From positions 1-16,799 of the forward strand of contig CAYQAJ010000097.1 in assembly GCA_964415245.1 (NCBI GenBank): a stretch of 16,799 bases of DNA, given 5' to 3'. The position numbers and the translations under genes are program-made. The notes under the pieces were generated by a model, which did no database searches, was not told where the DNA came from, and was given only the letters and a program-made list of their open reading frames with translations. This document shows positions 1 through 8,124 of the stretch, piece by piece (position 1 is the stretch's first letter; each line of letters starts with the position of its first letter). The stretch comes from CAYQAJ01 sp964415245 (lineage in GTDB: Bacteria; Planctomycetota; Planctomycetia; Pirellulales; Pirellulaceae).

Positions 1-344
1 TGAAGCTGACCACCGCCGGTTACCGACGGCCCAGCGGCAAGAATATCGATCGGCACGCGGCCGAAGGCTCGGATGAATGGGGCGTTCGGCCCGACGAAGG
101 CTTTGAGGTTAAGATGTCGGACGAGGAGGTCGGCCAGTATCTCCTCTTCCGCCGGTACCGCGACGTGGTGCGCCGCGAAACGCCCGCGCCCGAAGACGAT
201 GCCCCGCCGACCTACGACGATCGGGCTCTGGCCAAGGCGCTCGAGTACCTGACGCAAGAGCTTTCGCCGCCCTCCGAGGAGAAGAAACCCACGGAGGAGG
301 AGAAACCGGCGGAAGCGGACAAGGCAGCCGACGCGAGCAAGTGA
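1..344 (+). CDS. S41 family C-terminal processing peptidase, C-terminal part
   Basis: This is the 3' end of a gene whose start lies before the window; it reads in frame from position 3 and stops with TGA at 342-344, giving 113 visible residues. The segment KLTTAGYRRPSGKNIDR followed by DEWGVRPDEGFEVKMSDEE matches the end of the catalytic core of CtpA-like serine proteases of planctomycetes, where a strand after the catalytic Lys leads into a G-V-x-P-D motif. These enzymes are exported and trim or degrade envelope proteins. The catalytic Ser/Lys and the PDZ domain are outside the window. The last 30 residues are a Glu/Lys/Pro/Ala-rich, probably disordered tail. An internal ATG at 114 could be mistaken for the start, but the homologous reading frame continues upstream of it. 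The family call is from recognition of the motif, not from a search. Confidence 0.85.
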   Translation, partial: KLTTAGYRRPSGKNIDRHAAEGSDEWGVRPDEGFEVKMSDEEVGQYLLFRRYRDVVRRETPAPEDDAPPTYDDRALAKALEYLTQELSPPSEEKKPTEEEKPAEADKAADASK

Positions 345-387
345 CGTGCGCGATTCGCGGGGTTGCGGGATTGGCACCGTTCCCGAC

Positions 388-484
388 GCGCTCCGCTGCG
401 CGTCGCGGCTAACCGGGAGCGGATCGCGGCTAACCGGGAGCAGATCGCGCTCGTCGCCAGAGGCGGATTGCGGCTAACCGGAAA
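388..484 (+). repeat. REP-like intergenic repeat cluster (gcggctaaccggga motif)
   Basis: The motif gcggctaaccggga occurs three times between the protease gene and tsaD, at 405-420, 426-441 and 470-483 (last copy slightly diverged). Units 403-423 and 424-444 form a 21-bp tandem duplication with a single mismatch. The first copy is preceded by a GC-rich half (388-404), and GCTCC near its start can pair with GGAGC at its end. A near-identical copy lies at 13514-13546. Multiple partly palindromic copies in gene-free DNA fit a REP-type element. No coding capacity is seen. Confidence 0.7.
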
Positions 485-518
485 GTAGCCCTCCCGGCCA
501 TCCACACGCCGCGTAAGC

Positions 519-1541
519 ATGATCGTCCTCACGCTCGAAACGACCTGCGACGAGACGGCCGCGGCCCTGGTCACCGACAAGCTGGAGGTGCTGGCGGCGG
601 TCGTCGCCTCGCAGGACAAGCTGCACGAGCGATTCCACGGCGTCGTGCCGGAGCTGGCGGCGCGGGCGCACGTCGAGCGGATTCTTCCGGTGATCCACGA
701 GACGCTCCAGCGAGCGGGCGTAGCGCTCGATGACGTGGGGGCCGTGGCGGTGGCCACCACGCCCGGACTGGCGGGTTCGCTGTTGGTGGGCCTTTCGGCA
801 GCCAAAGCGCTGAGCCTGGCACTGGGTGTCCCGCTCGTCGCGGTCAATCATCTGCACGCTCACATCTACGCATGCCGCATGGCGGCAGGACCGGGTGTGT
901 TTCCCTGCGTGGGGCTGATCGTCAGCGGCGGGCACACCAGCCTGTATCGCTGCCAGTCGCCGTTCGACTTCCACTACCTGGGGGGAACGATCGACGACGC
1001 GGCGGGCGAGGCGTTCGACAAAGTGGCGGCGATGCTGCGTTTGCCCTATCCCGGCGGGCCGGCGGTGTCGCGGGCAGCCGCCAGCGGCGACCCGCGGGCG
1101 CACCGCTTTCCCCGCTCGTTTCTGGGCGACCGGGAGCGGCTGGACTTCAGCTTCAGCGGGCTGAAGACGGCGGTGCGGTACGCCATCACGGGTGCGGGAC
1201 CGGGCGACCCCGCCGCGGTGGAGCTCACGGATCGGCAGGTGGCCGATCTGGCGGCCAGTTTCCAGGAGGCGGTGGTCGATTGCCTGGTGGCCAAGGCGAT
1301 GGCGGCGGTAGCGCGGTGCGGCCTATCGACGCTGTGCGTGGGGGGAGGAGTAGCCGCCAACCGGCGGCTGCGCGAGCGCCTGAAGCAGGAAGCCGACGCC
1401 GCGGGCGTGGCTTTAACCATCGCTCCGCCCGAGCTGTGTACCGACAATGCCGTGATGGGGGCGATTGCGATCGAGCGGCTTCAGGCAGGGCAAGTGGACG
1501 ATTGGTATCTGGACGCGGTGCCCGGCCTGGTGCGGGCGTAG
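519..1541 (+). CDS. tsaD: tRNA N6-adenosine threonylcarbamoyltransferase TsaD
   Basis: TsaD (Kae1/YgjD family) transfers the threonylcarbamoyl group from threonylcarbamoyl-AMP to A37 of ANN-decoding tRNAs, acting in the cytoplasm with TsaB and TsaE. The 340-residue length is normal. The ASKHA-fold start LETTCDETAAA (6-16), the iron-binding pair H111 and H115 in HLHAH, VSGGHTSLY (135-143), GEAFDKVA (163-170), GGGVAAN (275-281) and the metal-binding region CTDNAVMGA (307-315, D309) are all present, so the protein should be active. The ATG at 519 fits the family N-terminus although no good Shine-Dalgarno sequence precedes it. It follows the protease gene on the same strand after 174 bp of repeat-bearing DNA, so it is probably transcribed separately. 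tsaB or tsaE is not adjacent. Confidence 0.97.
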   Translation: MIVLTLETTCDETAAALVTDKLEVLAAVVASQDKLHERFHGVVPELAARAHVERILPVIHETLQRAGVALDDVGAVAVATTPGLAGSLLVGLSAAKALSLALGVPLVAVNHLHAHIYACRMAAGPGVFPCVGLIVSGGHTSLYRCQSPFDFHYLGGTIDDAAGEAFDKVAAMLRLPYPGGPAVSRAAASGDPRAHRFPRSFLGDRERLDFSFSGLKTAVRYAITGAGPGDPAAVELTDRQVADLAASFQEAVVDCLVAKAMAAVARCGLSTLCVGGGVAANRRLRERLKQEADAAGVALTIAPPELCTDNAVMGAIAIERLQAGQVDDWYLDAVPGLVRA

Positions 1542-1666
1542 CGAGCGCCGGTGTCGATGCATTCCGCATTTCGTCGCGCGCAAACCTGGGGCCCGGTGCA
1601 GTTCGAGCCGGCGAGGCGGCAATTCTTAACGCATAATTGCAGGTAGCAATTCGGCGAGTCCCAACG

Positions 1667-3412
1667 ATGCGTATGAACAGGATCGCGGCCCCTTCTGAGC
1701 AACGTCGCAGCCCCTCGTTCCTGGCGCAGTGGCTGGGAATCGATACGCGTGCGCTGGCACTGTTTCGCGTGGCGCTGGCTGTGATTCTGCTTGTCGATTT
1801 GACGATCCGCTCGCACGATCTGGTCGCGATGTATACCGACGCGGGGTTTTTTTCCGTCGCCGACGCACGCGAGTACTTCAGCCGTACCGGCGACGAATGG
1901 CGGTGGTCGCTGCACCTGTTGAGCGGGTCGGTCGACTTTCAAGCGCTGCTGTTTGCAGCCGCGGCCATCTTCGCCGGGATGATGCTGGTGGGCTACCGCA
2001 CCCGCGTGGCGACGATTGCGTCGTGGGTGCTGTTGGTATCGCTGCACAACCGCAGCCCGCTGTTGCTCAACGGCGGCGACGTGCTGCTGCGGATGCTGCT
2101 GTTCTGGTGCATGTTTCTACCGCTGGGGCGCACCTGGTCGCTCGACGCGCTGCGCCGTGCGAGACGCCGCTCAGCGGCGGGCATTCCGGGCGCGGGCGCC
2201 CAGGAAGCGGGCGCCATGTCGCCAACCGTCGTCTCGATCGCCACGGCCGCCCTGCTGATTCAGATTTGCGTGATGTACACGGCGACCGGGTTGTATAAGC
2301 TGCAGGAGGACTCGTGGCGCGACGGCGACGCCATGATCCGCTCTCTTTCGTACGAGCCTTACGCCCGGCCGATGGCCGACGTCGTGCTGACGCAGCCATG
2401 GCTCGTGCAAGGGCTTGGCGTGGCGGTTCCCTGGCTGGAGATCGTTGGCCCGCTGCTGCTCTTGCTCCCGTGGGTGGGGCGATACGCGCGGCTGCCCGTT
2501 GTCGTGGCGCTGGCGCTGATGCACGTGGGTATCGAGATGTGCATGACAGTGGGGCTATTTTCGTACGTTTCGCTGGCAGGGCTGATCGCATTCTTGCCGG
2601 CGAGCGTATTCGATAACCGGCTGATTCGGCGTATTGCGAGGTACCTCGTTCCGAGGGTACCGGAGCCACCAGTGGAAGCGGAAGTTGCAGCCGAATCGCC
2701 AGCGGCGGCGATAGCGGAAGCGATAACGGTAGCAGCAGGGGCAAACGGCTCGCGGCGGTGGGAAATGGCGGGCACCGTGTTTTCCATACTGGCCGAGGCC
2801 GTGTGCCTGTTCTTTCTCGTGTACGTGGTCGCCTGGAACGCGTCGTCACTGGCGGGCAAACGTACGGCGGCCAAATGGCTGATGCCCGAACGATTGCGAT
2901 GGATCGGCAACGCCACGGCCGTGAGGCAGAAGTGGAACATGTTCGCCAATCCGTCCGGCAACAACGGGTGGTACGTGGCGCGGGCCACGCTGCGCGACGT
3001 GGAGGCGGACGACATCGACCTTTTGCGTGGCGGCGCCCCGGTGGACGAATCGAAGCCCGACCGCCCGGCGAGGCTGTTCCCCAATCACCGTTGGCGCAAG
3101 CTGTATCGCAATCTGGTCCCTACCGACAATCGGTCAGCCAGCAAAGAGCTGGTCCGCCAACTGCTGGCCGAGTATCTCTGCCGGCAGTGGAACCAGCGCC
3201 ATGAGCCGGACCAACAGGTGGTGCGGCTGGAATTGCTCTACATCTTGCCCGAAGTGGGCGCGGATGCGGAGGACCGCGGACAGCTCACGGTGCGCGCGGC
3301 GGTCGTGGAGCTGCGCCCGGCGGAAGAGTCGGGCAACTTCGCCGATGCGCTGCGTAAAATCGAGCGTGATGCGCTGCGCAAAGACGAACGGGGCGAGTCG
3401 CCGCTGCCGTAG
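1667..3412 (+). CDS. HTTM domain (vitamin K-dependent gamma-carboxylase-like) membrane protein
   Basis: This 581-residue integral membrane protein belongs to the HTTM (horizontally transferred transmembrane) group related to the N-terminal half of vitamin K-dependent gamma-carboxylase. Family signs are ALALFRVALAVILLVDL in the first helix, the following YTDAGFFS segment, then LVSLHNRSPLLLNGGDVLLR and FWCMFLPLGRTWSLDAL. Several further helices run to about residue 320. An Ala/Glu-rich linker follows, then one more helix (about 366-395), and a soluble C-terminal part of about 185 residues with QKWNMFANPSGNNGWYV, typical of this group. The substrate is unknown and carboxylase activity should not be assumed. 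A TTG at 1637 is also in frame, but ATG 1667 or ATG 1673 places the N-terminus better; neither has a strong Shine-Dalgarno. The gene converges on the VWA gene with 55 bp between stops. Confidence 0.85.
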   Translation: MRMNRIAAPSEQRRSPSFLAQWLGIDTRALALFRVALAVILLVDLTIRSHDLVAMYTDAGFFSVADAREYFSRTGDEWRWSLHLLSGSVDFQALLFAAAAIFAGMMLVGYRTRVATIASWVLLVSLHNRSPLLLNGGDVLLRMLLFWCMFLPLGRTWSLDALRRARRRSAAGIPGAGAQEAGAMSPTVVSIATAALLIQICVMYTATGLYKLQEDSWRDGDAMIRSLSYEPYARPMADVVLTQPWLVQGLGVAVPWLEIVGPLLLLLPWVGRYARLPVVVALALMHVGIEMCMTVGLFSYVSLAGLIAFLPASVFDNRLIRRIARYLVPRVPEPPVEAEVAAESPAAAIAEAITVAAGANGSRRWEMAGTVFSILAEAVCLFFLVYVVAWNASSLAGKRTAAKWLMPERLRWIGNATAVRQKWNMFANPSGNNGWYVARATLRDVEADDIDLLRGGAPVDESKPDRPARLFPNHRWRKLYRNLVPTDNRSASKELVRQLLAEYLCRQWNQRHEPDQQVVRLELLYILPEVGADAEDRGQLTVRAAVVELRPAEESGNFADALRKIERDALRKDERGESPLP

Positions 3413-3419
3413 GCGCTTC

Positions 3420-3459
3420 GCTCAGTCGGGAGTGAGCAATCGCACGTGGACGTGCGTTT
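3420..3459. terminator. Two adjacent hairpins between convergent genes, possible bidirectional terminator
   Basis: The 55-bp gap between the convergent HTTM and VWA genes holds two inverted repeats. GCTCA (3420-3424) pairs with TGAGC (3433-3437). CGCACG (3441-3446), loop TGGA, pairs with CGTGCG (3451-3456), followed by TTT. The T run is short, so intrinsic termination would be weak, but the position at the meeting point of two transcripts supports the role. Confidence 0.45.
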
Positions 3460-3467
3460 GCCGGAGA

Positions 3468-6400
3468 TCAAGTGTCGGTGAGGTCGATGTCTTGGATGCC
3501 GCCGGCACCGGTGGCAAAGTTGAACGTGCGCACCTGGCCGATCGACGAGAAGAACGGTTGCGGCGTGATGCGCACGTAGCGGCGGTCGGCCGAAATAACC
3601 GCGGACGTCACGCTCAAGCTGGCTCCCTCGGGGAGCAAGGTAATCTCGGGACGGAAACCGACTGCACCGCGGAGCCCCGGAACCAATATCCGCCCATCTC
3701 GTACGGCGCGGCTCTGCGCAACGGCGTAGGCCAGTGCCGCGTCGGAATTCTCCAGCATGTTGAGCTGCTGGGCCAGAATGGTGTTGCCGATGGCGATATG
3801 CGTGCGAGCGGCCTGCGCCACCTGCTCTTCGGCGAGCGGTTCCGTACGTCGGCCACCAGCCAAGATAAACGTGCCGAGGGCGTCTTCCGTTCCCAGCTCA
3901 ACCTGCTTGCGCAGTTTCTTCTCCTTGTCGGTTCCGTAGTTGGTGTACACGTCGACCGTCACCTTGCCCGCCGTCACCTTGCCCCAAACGCGCTTCAGCA
4001 AAATGCGGTACTGGCCGCTAAAGCCCTCGGGGCAAACGTAGGTTTCGGAAAACCCATCGGGCGAACTGTTGCCCAGATCGGAGTACGAATCGGCCAAGAG
4101 CACGCCCCCCGAGGTGGTTCGAGGCGTGCGGAACGAGCAGACCGAGCCCGAGGGTTCCTTAATCAACAGGTCGACATCGGCATTGCCGGTCCAGGTGATC
4201 TTTACGATACAGTCGCGCACCAGGGCCTCGCCCAGTTCCTGGTTGAACTGGCGGGCTTCGGCAGTTCGGTTCTCGCTCTTCAGCCTTTCCAGAGTTACCT
4301 TGGCCACGCGAAGAGCGTTTTCTCCGATCGCGCGGTGCTCCTTGGGCCAGGCTTGCCTGAGAATGCCCAGACAGGCCCAGCGGATGCCGTCCAGATCGTC
4401 GAGACGCTGCGAGATCGCCAGACCCTGCACGTAGGGCTCGGGACGAGTGGGATTGGCTTTGGCCACGTCGCGGAACAACTGAAGCGCTCGCTCGTCCAGC
4501 CCGATGCGCGACATGTACAGCGCCACGTACATGATATCTTCCGCGCTGCCGCTGAAGTCGACGGCCGACATGAGGGCCCGCTCGATCTCGCTCGAGGGGT
4601 AGTGGCTGGCCTGCATAGCCAGTCCCATTCCCTCAAACATCCAGGGTTGGGGCTGACTGTGGCGCAGGGCTCCCTGGATCAGGGCCACCACACCTTCAAA
4701 GTCCTCTTCGTTCATTAGCTCGCGGGCCGTTTGACGGACCGCGGCGGGATCCTCGTCGGGGTGCGAGGCGAAGTGGCGATCCCAGGCGTCGGCGGCCGAT
4801 TCGTCCGCTTCGCGGTGGGGAACGATGCGCTTCGCACGAGCAGCGCGAGCCTTTGGTTTCTCAACGCGAGGTTCGTCGGCTGCGGTGCCCTCGTCCGAGG
4901 CCGCCGGAGCGGTTGCCGCCGCGGCGGGGGCCTCTTTGTTCTCGGTCGAGAGGATCAACTCATCGTCAACGGCCATGAAGCCGCCGCCGAGGCCACCGCC
5001 ACCCAAGCCGCCGCCAAAGCCGCCACCGCCCAAGCCGCCGCCAAAGCCGCCGCCACCGCCCAGGCCACCCATGCCCATGCCCATGCCACCCCCCAGGCCG
5101 AACGCGTTACCTGACGTATTGCCCACGGGGATCACCAGGTCGCCCACCGGGTAGACCTTGGTGATCAGGTTGGTTTCGGCCGTCTCGGGCGAGGTAATGA
5201 GCAGCACTTCGTCCTGGATCACGTAGGTCAGGCCCAGGTCTTTCAGCATCAGCCGCAGCGCCGATCGTAGCGAAACACCCTTGATCGTTCGGTTGATCGG
5301 CGTACTGGTATCGATCGCCAATTCCGTCATGGCCGTGGCATCGATCTCGATCGGAATCTCGTGCGTCCGCTCGAGGTAGTCGATCACATCGGTGAACGGA
5401 GTCTCAATGAAGTCGAGGCTGGTATCCTGATCGAGCGCGGCGTAGATGCGCTGCTCGGCATCGCCGCTGCGGGCCAGGTCGACCGAGGCATACTTCTTGC
5501 GGCGGATCGTCAACTCGCGCCACACTTCGGGGTCGGGATAGAGGATCGGCGGCTCATCGGGGAATGGAATGTGCGACATCTCTGTCTGGTACAGAGCGTC
5601 GACGAATTTCTTGTGTCGCTGTTCGCGCAATAGCGCCGTCTTGGCCACGTTTTCAGTGAATCGCGCCGTGTACACGGCCGCCTCGGCCGCGGTGTTCTGT
5701 GGATCCAGCTCACGCACCTCCATGGCGACGTACGACTCGGCCTCGGCATAGCGGCCTTCGTCCATTAACGACCGAAACTTCTGCATCAGGCCTTTGATCT
5801 TCTCGGCACGCCGGGTCGTGTCTTCGACCAGCCGCTGACGCTCCAGCGCCGCCGATTCGATCTCCCGAAGCATCGCTTCTCTGGCAGTCCATTCGGTGGC
5901 GCGACGCTGCGCCTCGCGGGCGGCCGAGACGATTCGGTCGCGCAACTGGGCGCGGACGTCGGGGTCGAGCTCGGGCGCGCGCTCCACCTGCTCCAGCAAC
6001 AGCTTCAAGCTCTGCGCGGCCTTCTCGGCGTCGGTGTTCTGGCGGGCCTGGTTGAGGCTGCTTTCGACGTCGGCCTGGATCTTCTGGCTGATCAGCCGCT
6101 GGTTCTCTTCCACTTTGTCTAAGAATTCGCCCTCTCGCTCTTCAAACGCTTTAAGAAGGCTGCCGGGCTCCTCATCGTCGGGGCCAACGAGCCGCAGGTC
6201 ATCGTCGCCGCACGGCGTGGCGTCGACCTTCACTTCCTCGTCCTCTTCAGCAACCGAAATGACCGCCTGCGCGTGAGGATTGCCCGGATCGCTCTTCAGG
6301 GCGGCTTCGGCCAGCGTACGCGCCGACCGGCGATCGCCCGAAGCGAGTGCCTGTCCGCCCAGTTGGCCGAGCGTGCGCGACTCGTCGAGCAGTACGCGCC

Positions 6401-7439
6401 CCGATTCGCGCAAACCGGCCGAGCCGACGGTGGCCAGGCCGACTCCGCCATCCTTGCGCGCCATGTCGATGAGGCGAGGGAGAAAGGCCACGTCGTCGTT
6501 CGATTTCTCAGCCGATACTTTCCACGACAGGGCAACGGCTTTGCCGCCTACCTCGCCCTGGATGGCAATCTCGTGCGTGCCGGTCTTTTCCAAAGTGCCC
6601 ACGAGGATGGTGTCGCGGTCGCCGCGCAGCGGGGGCATCACCGCCGGGAACGTTTCGCTCATGGCGTCGGGCAGCGTGACCGAGGTGAGCCACACGACCG
6701 TGCCCCGCGCAATCTGCGCGAGCGTCTGGCCGGCCTTCTGTGCGGAACCCGTATCGTCGGAATCGACGTACAACATTCCGCCCGTGTGATTCGCCAACAC
6801 GGCCAGAAGGTACACGTTTCGCTGCGGTCCGATGGCGTAACTGGAAAGCGGCACGCGGCGGGCGACAAGTTGCCCGACCAACTCCGAGCAACGTTGCGCG
6901 TCAATCAGCCGCGCGTTGCTCACGCCGTCGCCGATGTAAACGACCGCACGCGCGGCGGTCGGCTCGCCGGAAAAATTATCGATCGCGCACTGGAGCACCT
7001 TGGTCATGTCGGTGGCGCCCAACGGAGCGCGGCGCTGGAGCTTGCGAATGGCCGCGTCCATCGCGTCGCCCTTTGGCGCCACGAACCCATCGCTCATCGC
7101 GATCGCTTCGAGATCGACCGCCGCAAGCATCACGCGATCCTCCTCGCGCAGCGAATCGAGCAACGATTGCAAAGCCGACAGCGCGTCGTCGCGGTACAGG
7201 CCGGTTTGGCTCGCCGACGTGTCGATCAGCACAAGCACTCGGCAAGGTCCGTCGGCTTGCGCCGGCACGTCGGGCATCAGGCTGAGAGCGAAGCAGGTTT
7301 CGCCTGACGGTTTCTGGTAGGTCATCAAGCGCGCTTGGCCGCTGGTGGAATCGGCGGGCGTGGCACCCTGCGTGACCGTCGACGACGCAAGGAAGAAGGC
7401 CGTCAGAAGCGCGTAAACGCACAGAACGCGTTGCGACAT
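3468..7439 (-). CDS. Large exported VWA-domain protein with coiled coil, secretin N-domain-like, Gly-rich, TPR and YfaP/DUF2135-like regions
   Basis: This is a 1323-residue protein with a Sec signal peptide (residues 1 to about 25, cleavage near TQG-A). The start was set at ATG 7439 because of that signal and a GGAG eight bases upstream; the frame is open further but without support. Visible order: von Willebrand A domain at about 66-235 with a full MIDAS (DTSAS 73-77, T143, D171 in GDG); long charged coiled coil at about 425-565; a secretin/TonB short N-domain-like segment at about 660-752 (FTDVIDYLERTHEIPIEID ... SLRSALRLMLKDLGLTYVI); Gly/Met-rich low complexity at 777-820; basic linker near 860-880; helical TPR-like repeats at about 895-1060; and a beta-sandwich with ITWTGNADVDLLI resembling YfaP/DUF2135 at about 1075-1167. 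The C-terminus (SAVISADRRYVRITPQPFF) resembles a core strand of secretins. The secretin barrel is otherwise absent. It probably acts in the periplasm or cell surface, binding partners through the VWA domain; the actual function is unknown. Confidence 0.9.
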   Translation of the reverse strand: MSQRVLCVYALLTAFFLASSTVTQGATPADSTSGQARLMTYQKPSGETCFALSLMPDVPAQADGPCRVLVLIDTSASQTGLYRDDALSALQSLLDSLREEDRVMLAAVDLEAIAMSDGFVAPKGDAMDAAIRKLQRRAPLGATDMTKVLQCAIDNFSGEPTAARAVVYIGDGVSNARLIDAQRCSELVGQLVARRVPLSSYAIGPQRNVYLLAVLANHTGGMLYVDSDDTGSAQKAGQTLAQIARGTVVWLTSVTLPDAMSETFPAVMPPLRGDRDTILVGTLEKTGTHEIAIQGEVGGKAVALSWKVSAEKSNDDVAFLPRLIDMARKDGGVGLATVGSAGLRESGRVLLDESRTLGQLGGQALASGDRRSARTLAEAALKSDPGNPHAQAVISVAEEDEEVKVDATPCGDDDLRLVGPDDEEPGSLLKAFEEREGEFLDKVEENQRLISQKIQADVESSLNQARQNTDAEKAAQSLKLLLEQVERAPELDPDVRAQLRDRIVSAAREAQRRATEWTAREAMLREIESAALERQRLVEDTTRRAEKIKGLMQKFRSLMDEGRYAEAESYVAMEVRELDPQNTAAEAAVYTARFTENVAKTALLREQRHKKFVDALYQTEMSHIPFPDEPPILYPDPEVWRELTIRRKKYASVDLARSGDAEQRIYAALDQDTSLDFIETPFTDVIDYLERTHEIPIEIDATAMTELAIDTSTPINRTIKGVSLRSALRLMLKDLGLTYVIQDEVLLITSPETAETNLITKVYPVGDLVIPVGNTSGNAFGLGGGMGMGMGGLGGGGGFGGGLGGGGFGGGLGGGGLGGGFMAVDDELILSTENKEAPAAAATAPAASDEGTAADEPRVEKPKARAARAKRIVPHREADESAADAWDRHFASHPDEDPAAVRQTARELMNEEDFEGVVALIQGALRHSQPQPWMFEGMGLAMQASHYPSSEIERALMSAVDFSGSAEDIMYVALYMSRIGLDERALQLFRDVAKANPTRPEPYVQGLAISQRLDDLDGIRWACLGILRQAWPKEHRAIGENALRVAKVTLERLKSENRTAEARQFNQELGEALVRDCIVKITWTGNADVDLLIKEPSGSVCSFRTPRTTSGGVLLADSYSDLGNSSPDGFSETYVCPEGFSGQYRILLKRVWGKVTAGKVTVDVYTNYGTDKEKKLRKQVELGTEDALGTFILAGGRRTEPLAEEQVAQAARTHIAIGNTILAQQLNMLENSDAALAYAVAQSRAVRDGRILVPGLRGAVGFRPEITLLPEGASLSVTSAVISADRRYVRITPQPFFSSIGQVRTFNFATGAGGIQDIDLTDT

Positions 7440-7915
7440 GGTGGAAACTCCAAGCACAGAATCAAATGGGAAAGGGCTTTCTCTGTTCCGCGTCGAAAGC
7501 CCTGCCTTGCCAGGTGACCCGCCGGCGCATGCGCTGTTCCTCGCGCAGTGGTTGCGCCACGTTCGTTCATTGTATTCTGACAGCCGAGTTGACGCCACCA
7601 AAAAACCCCCCGTTCGGGCCAGATGGCCTGAAATCGGCAGCCTTCCCACCCCGCAAACTCGCCGAGCGGCGGCCGGATCCTCCCCTTGTCGGGGGTGTGC
7701 GCGTGGGGGTTTGTCCCGAGTTTGTCCGGCGCCAGCGGGAGGGCGGACGGAGCCCGGGAATTAGGCGTTTCTGCCGGGGGGAATGCCCCCCAATATGGGC
7801 AGCGGCCTCATGACCGACGTATTCCGCCCGCACCCGCCGACGAGCGGCTCGACCCATTCGTTGGTCAGGCGACGCCGCGAGCGGCCCAGCTAACCGGTGG
7901 GTTGTCAATCCCTTA

Positions 7916-7938
7916 GGCCCGATGCCCCTAATCGGGCC
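7916..7938. repeat. Perfect 8-bp inverted repeat (hairpin)
   Basis: GGCCCGAT (7916-7923) and ATCGGGCC (7931-7938) are perfect complements around a 7-base loop. There is no T tract on either side. It lies about 190 bp past the stop of the minus-strand gene ending at 8125, so it could end that transcript or be a REP-type element. Confidence 0.5.
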
Positions 7939-7973
7939 AGGATTCGGCCCCGGCACGCAATGGCGCGGGCCGG

Positions 7974-8015
7974 GTGGCCAATAGTATCTTCGTCGTGGCC
8001 AATAGTATCTTCGTC
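7974..8015. repeat. Perfect 21-bp tandem duplication
   Basis: Two identical 21-bp units lie head to tail at 7974-7994 and 7995-8015; the core is ggccaatagtatcttcg. The unit is much more AT-rich than its surroundings. It is 110 bp past the stop of the minus-strand gene at 8125 and 535 bp upstream of the VWA start. Confidence 0.85.
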
Positions 8016-8124
8016 AAAGAGCAACCGTTCTCACCGCGCGATTATTCCGACCGATCGAGAGGTCGGCGCAGCGGGAAGCAGTTGGGAGGATTGGGGCAGG
8101 CGACGAGACAGGAAGGAGGGCATT

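Larger units (their letters stand above)
7440..8124. other. 685-bp gene-free region upstream of the VWA gene
   Basis: No convincing coding sequence is seen on either strand; the open frames here are GC-driven. The region holds the leader of the VWA gene, with a weak -10-like TACAAT on the minus strand (7574-7569) but no matching -35. It also holds a hairpin at 7916-7938 and a perfect tandem duplication at 7974-8015, described separately. A consensus -35 hexamer TTGACA on the minus strand (7908-7903) has no -10 partner at the right spacing. Confidence 0.6.

Noticed and set aside
872..1636. Open frame of 254 codons on the plus strand
   Set aside because: It lies in another frame of tsaD and is Gly/Arg-rich low complexity.
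2641..2663. Imperfect hairpin with GGTACC arms in the HTTM gene
   Set aside because: It lies inside coding sequence, in the low-complexity linker, with a bulged stem; chance is sufficient.
3027..4718. Open frame of 563 codons on the plus strand
   Set aside because: It overlaps the HTTM gene in another frame and then runs antisense to the VWA gene; its composition (Arg/Ser-rich start, no domains) is that of a shadow frame.
4978..5108. CRISPR-like or satellite array
   Set aside because: The repeats are short, continuous and in frame as Gly codons of the VWA protein; there are no spacers.
6273..7307. Open frame of 344 codons on the plus strand
   Set aside because: It is antisense to the VWA domain part of the large gene, which has clear motifs; the plus product is Arg/His-rich with no family.
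7903..7908. Minus-strand TTGACA as a promoter -35 box
   Set aside because: No -10 hexamer is found 16-18 bp downstream; a single consensus hexamer is expected by chance.
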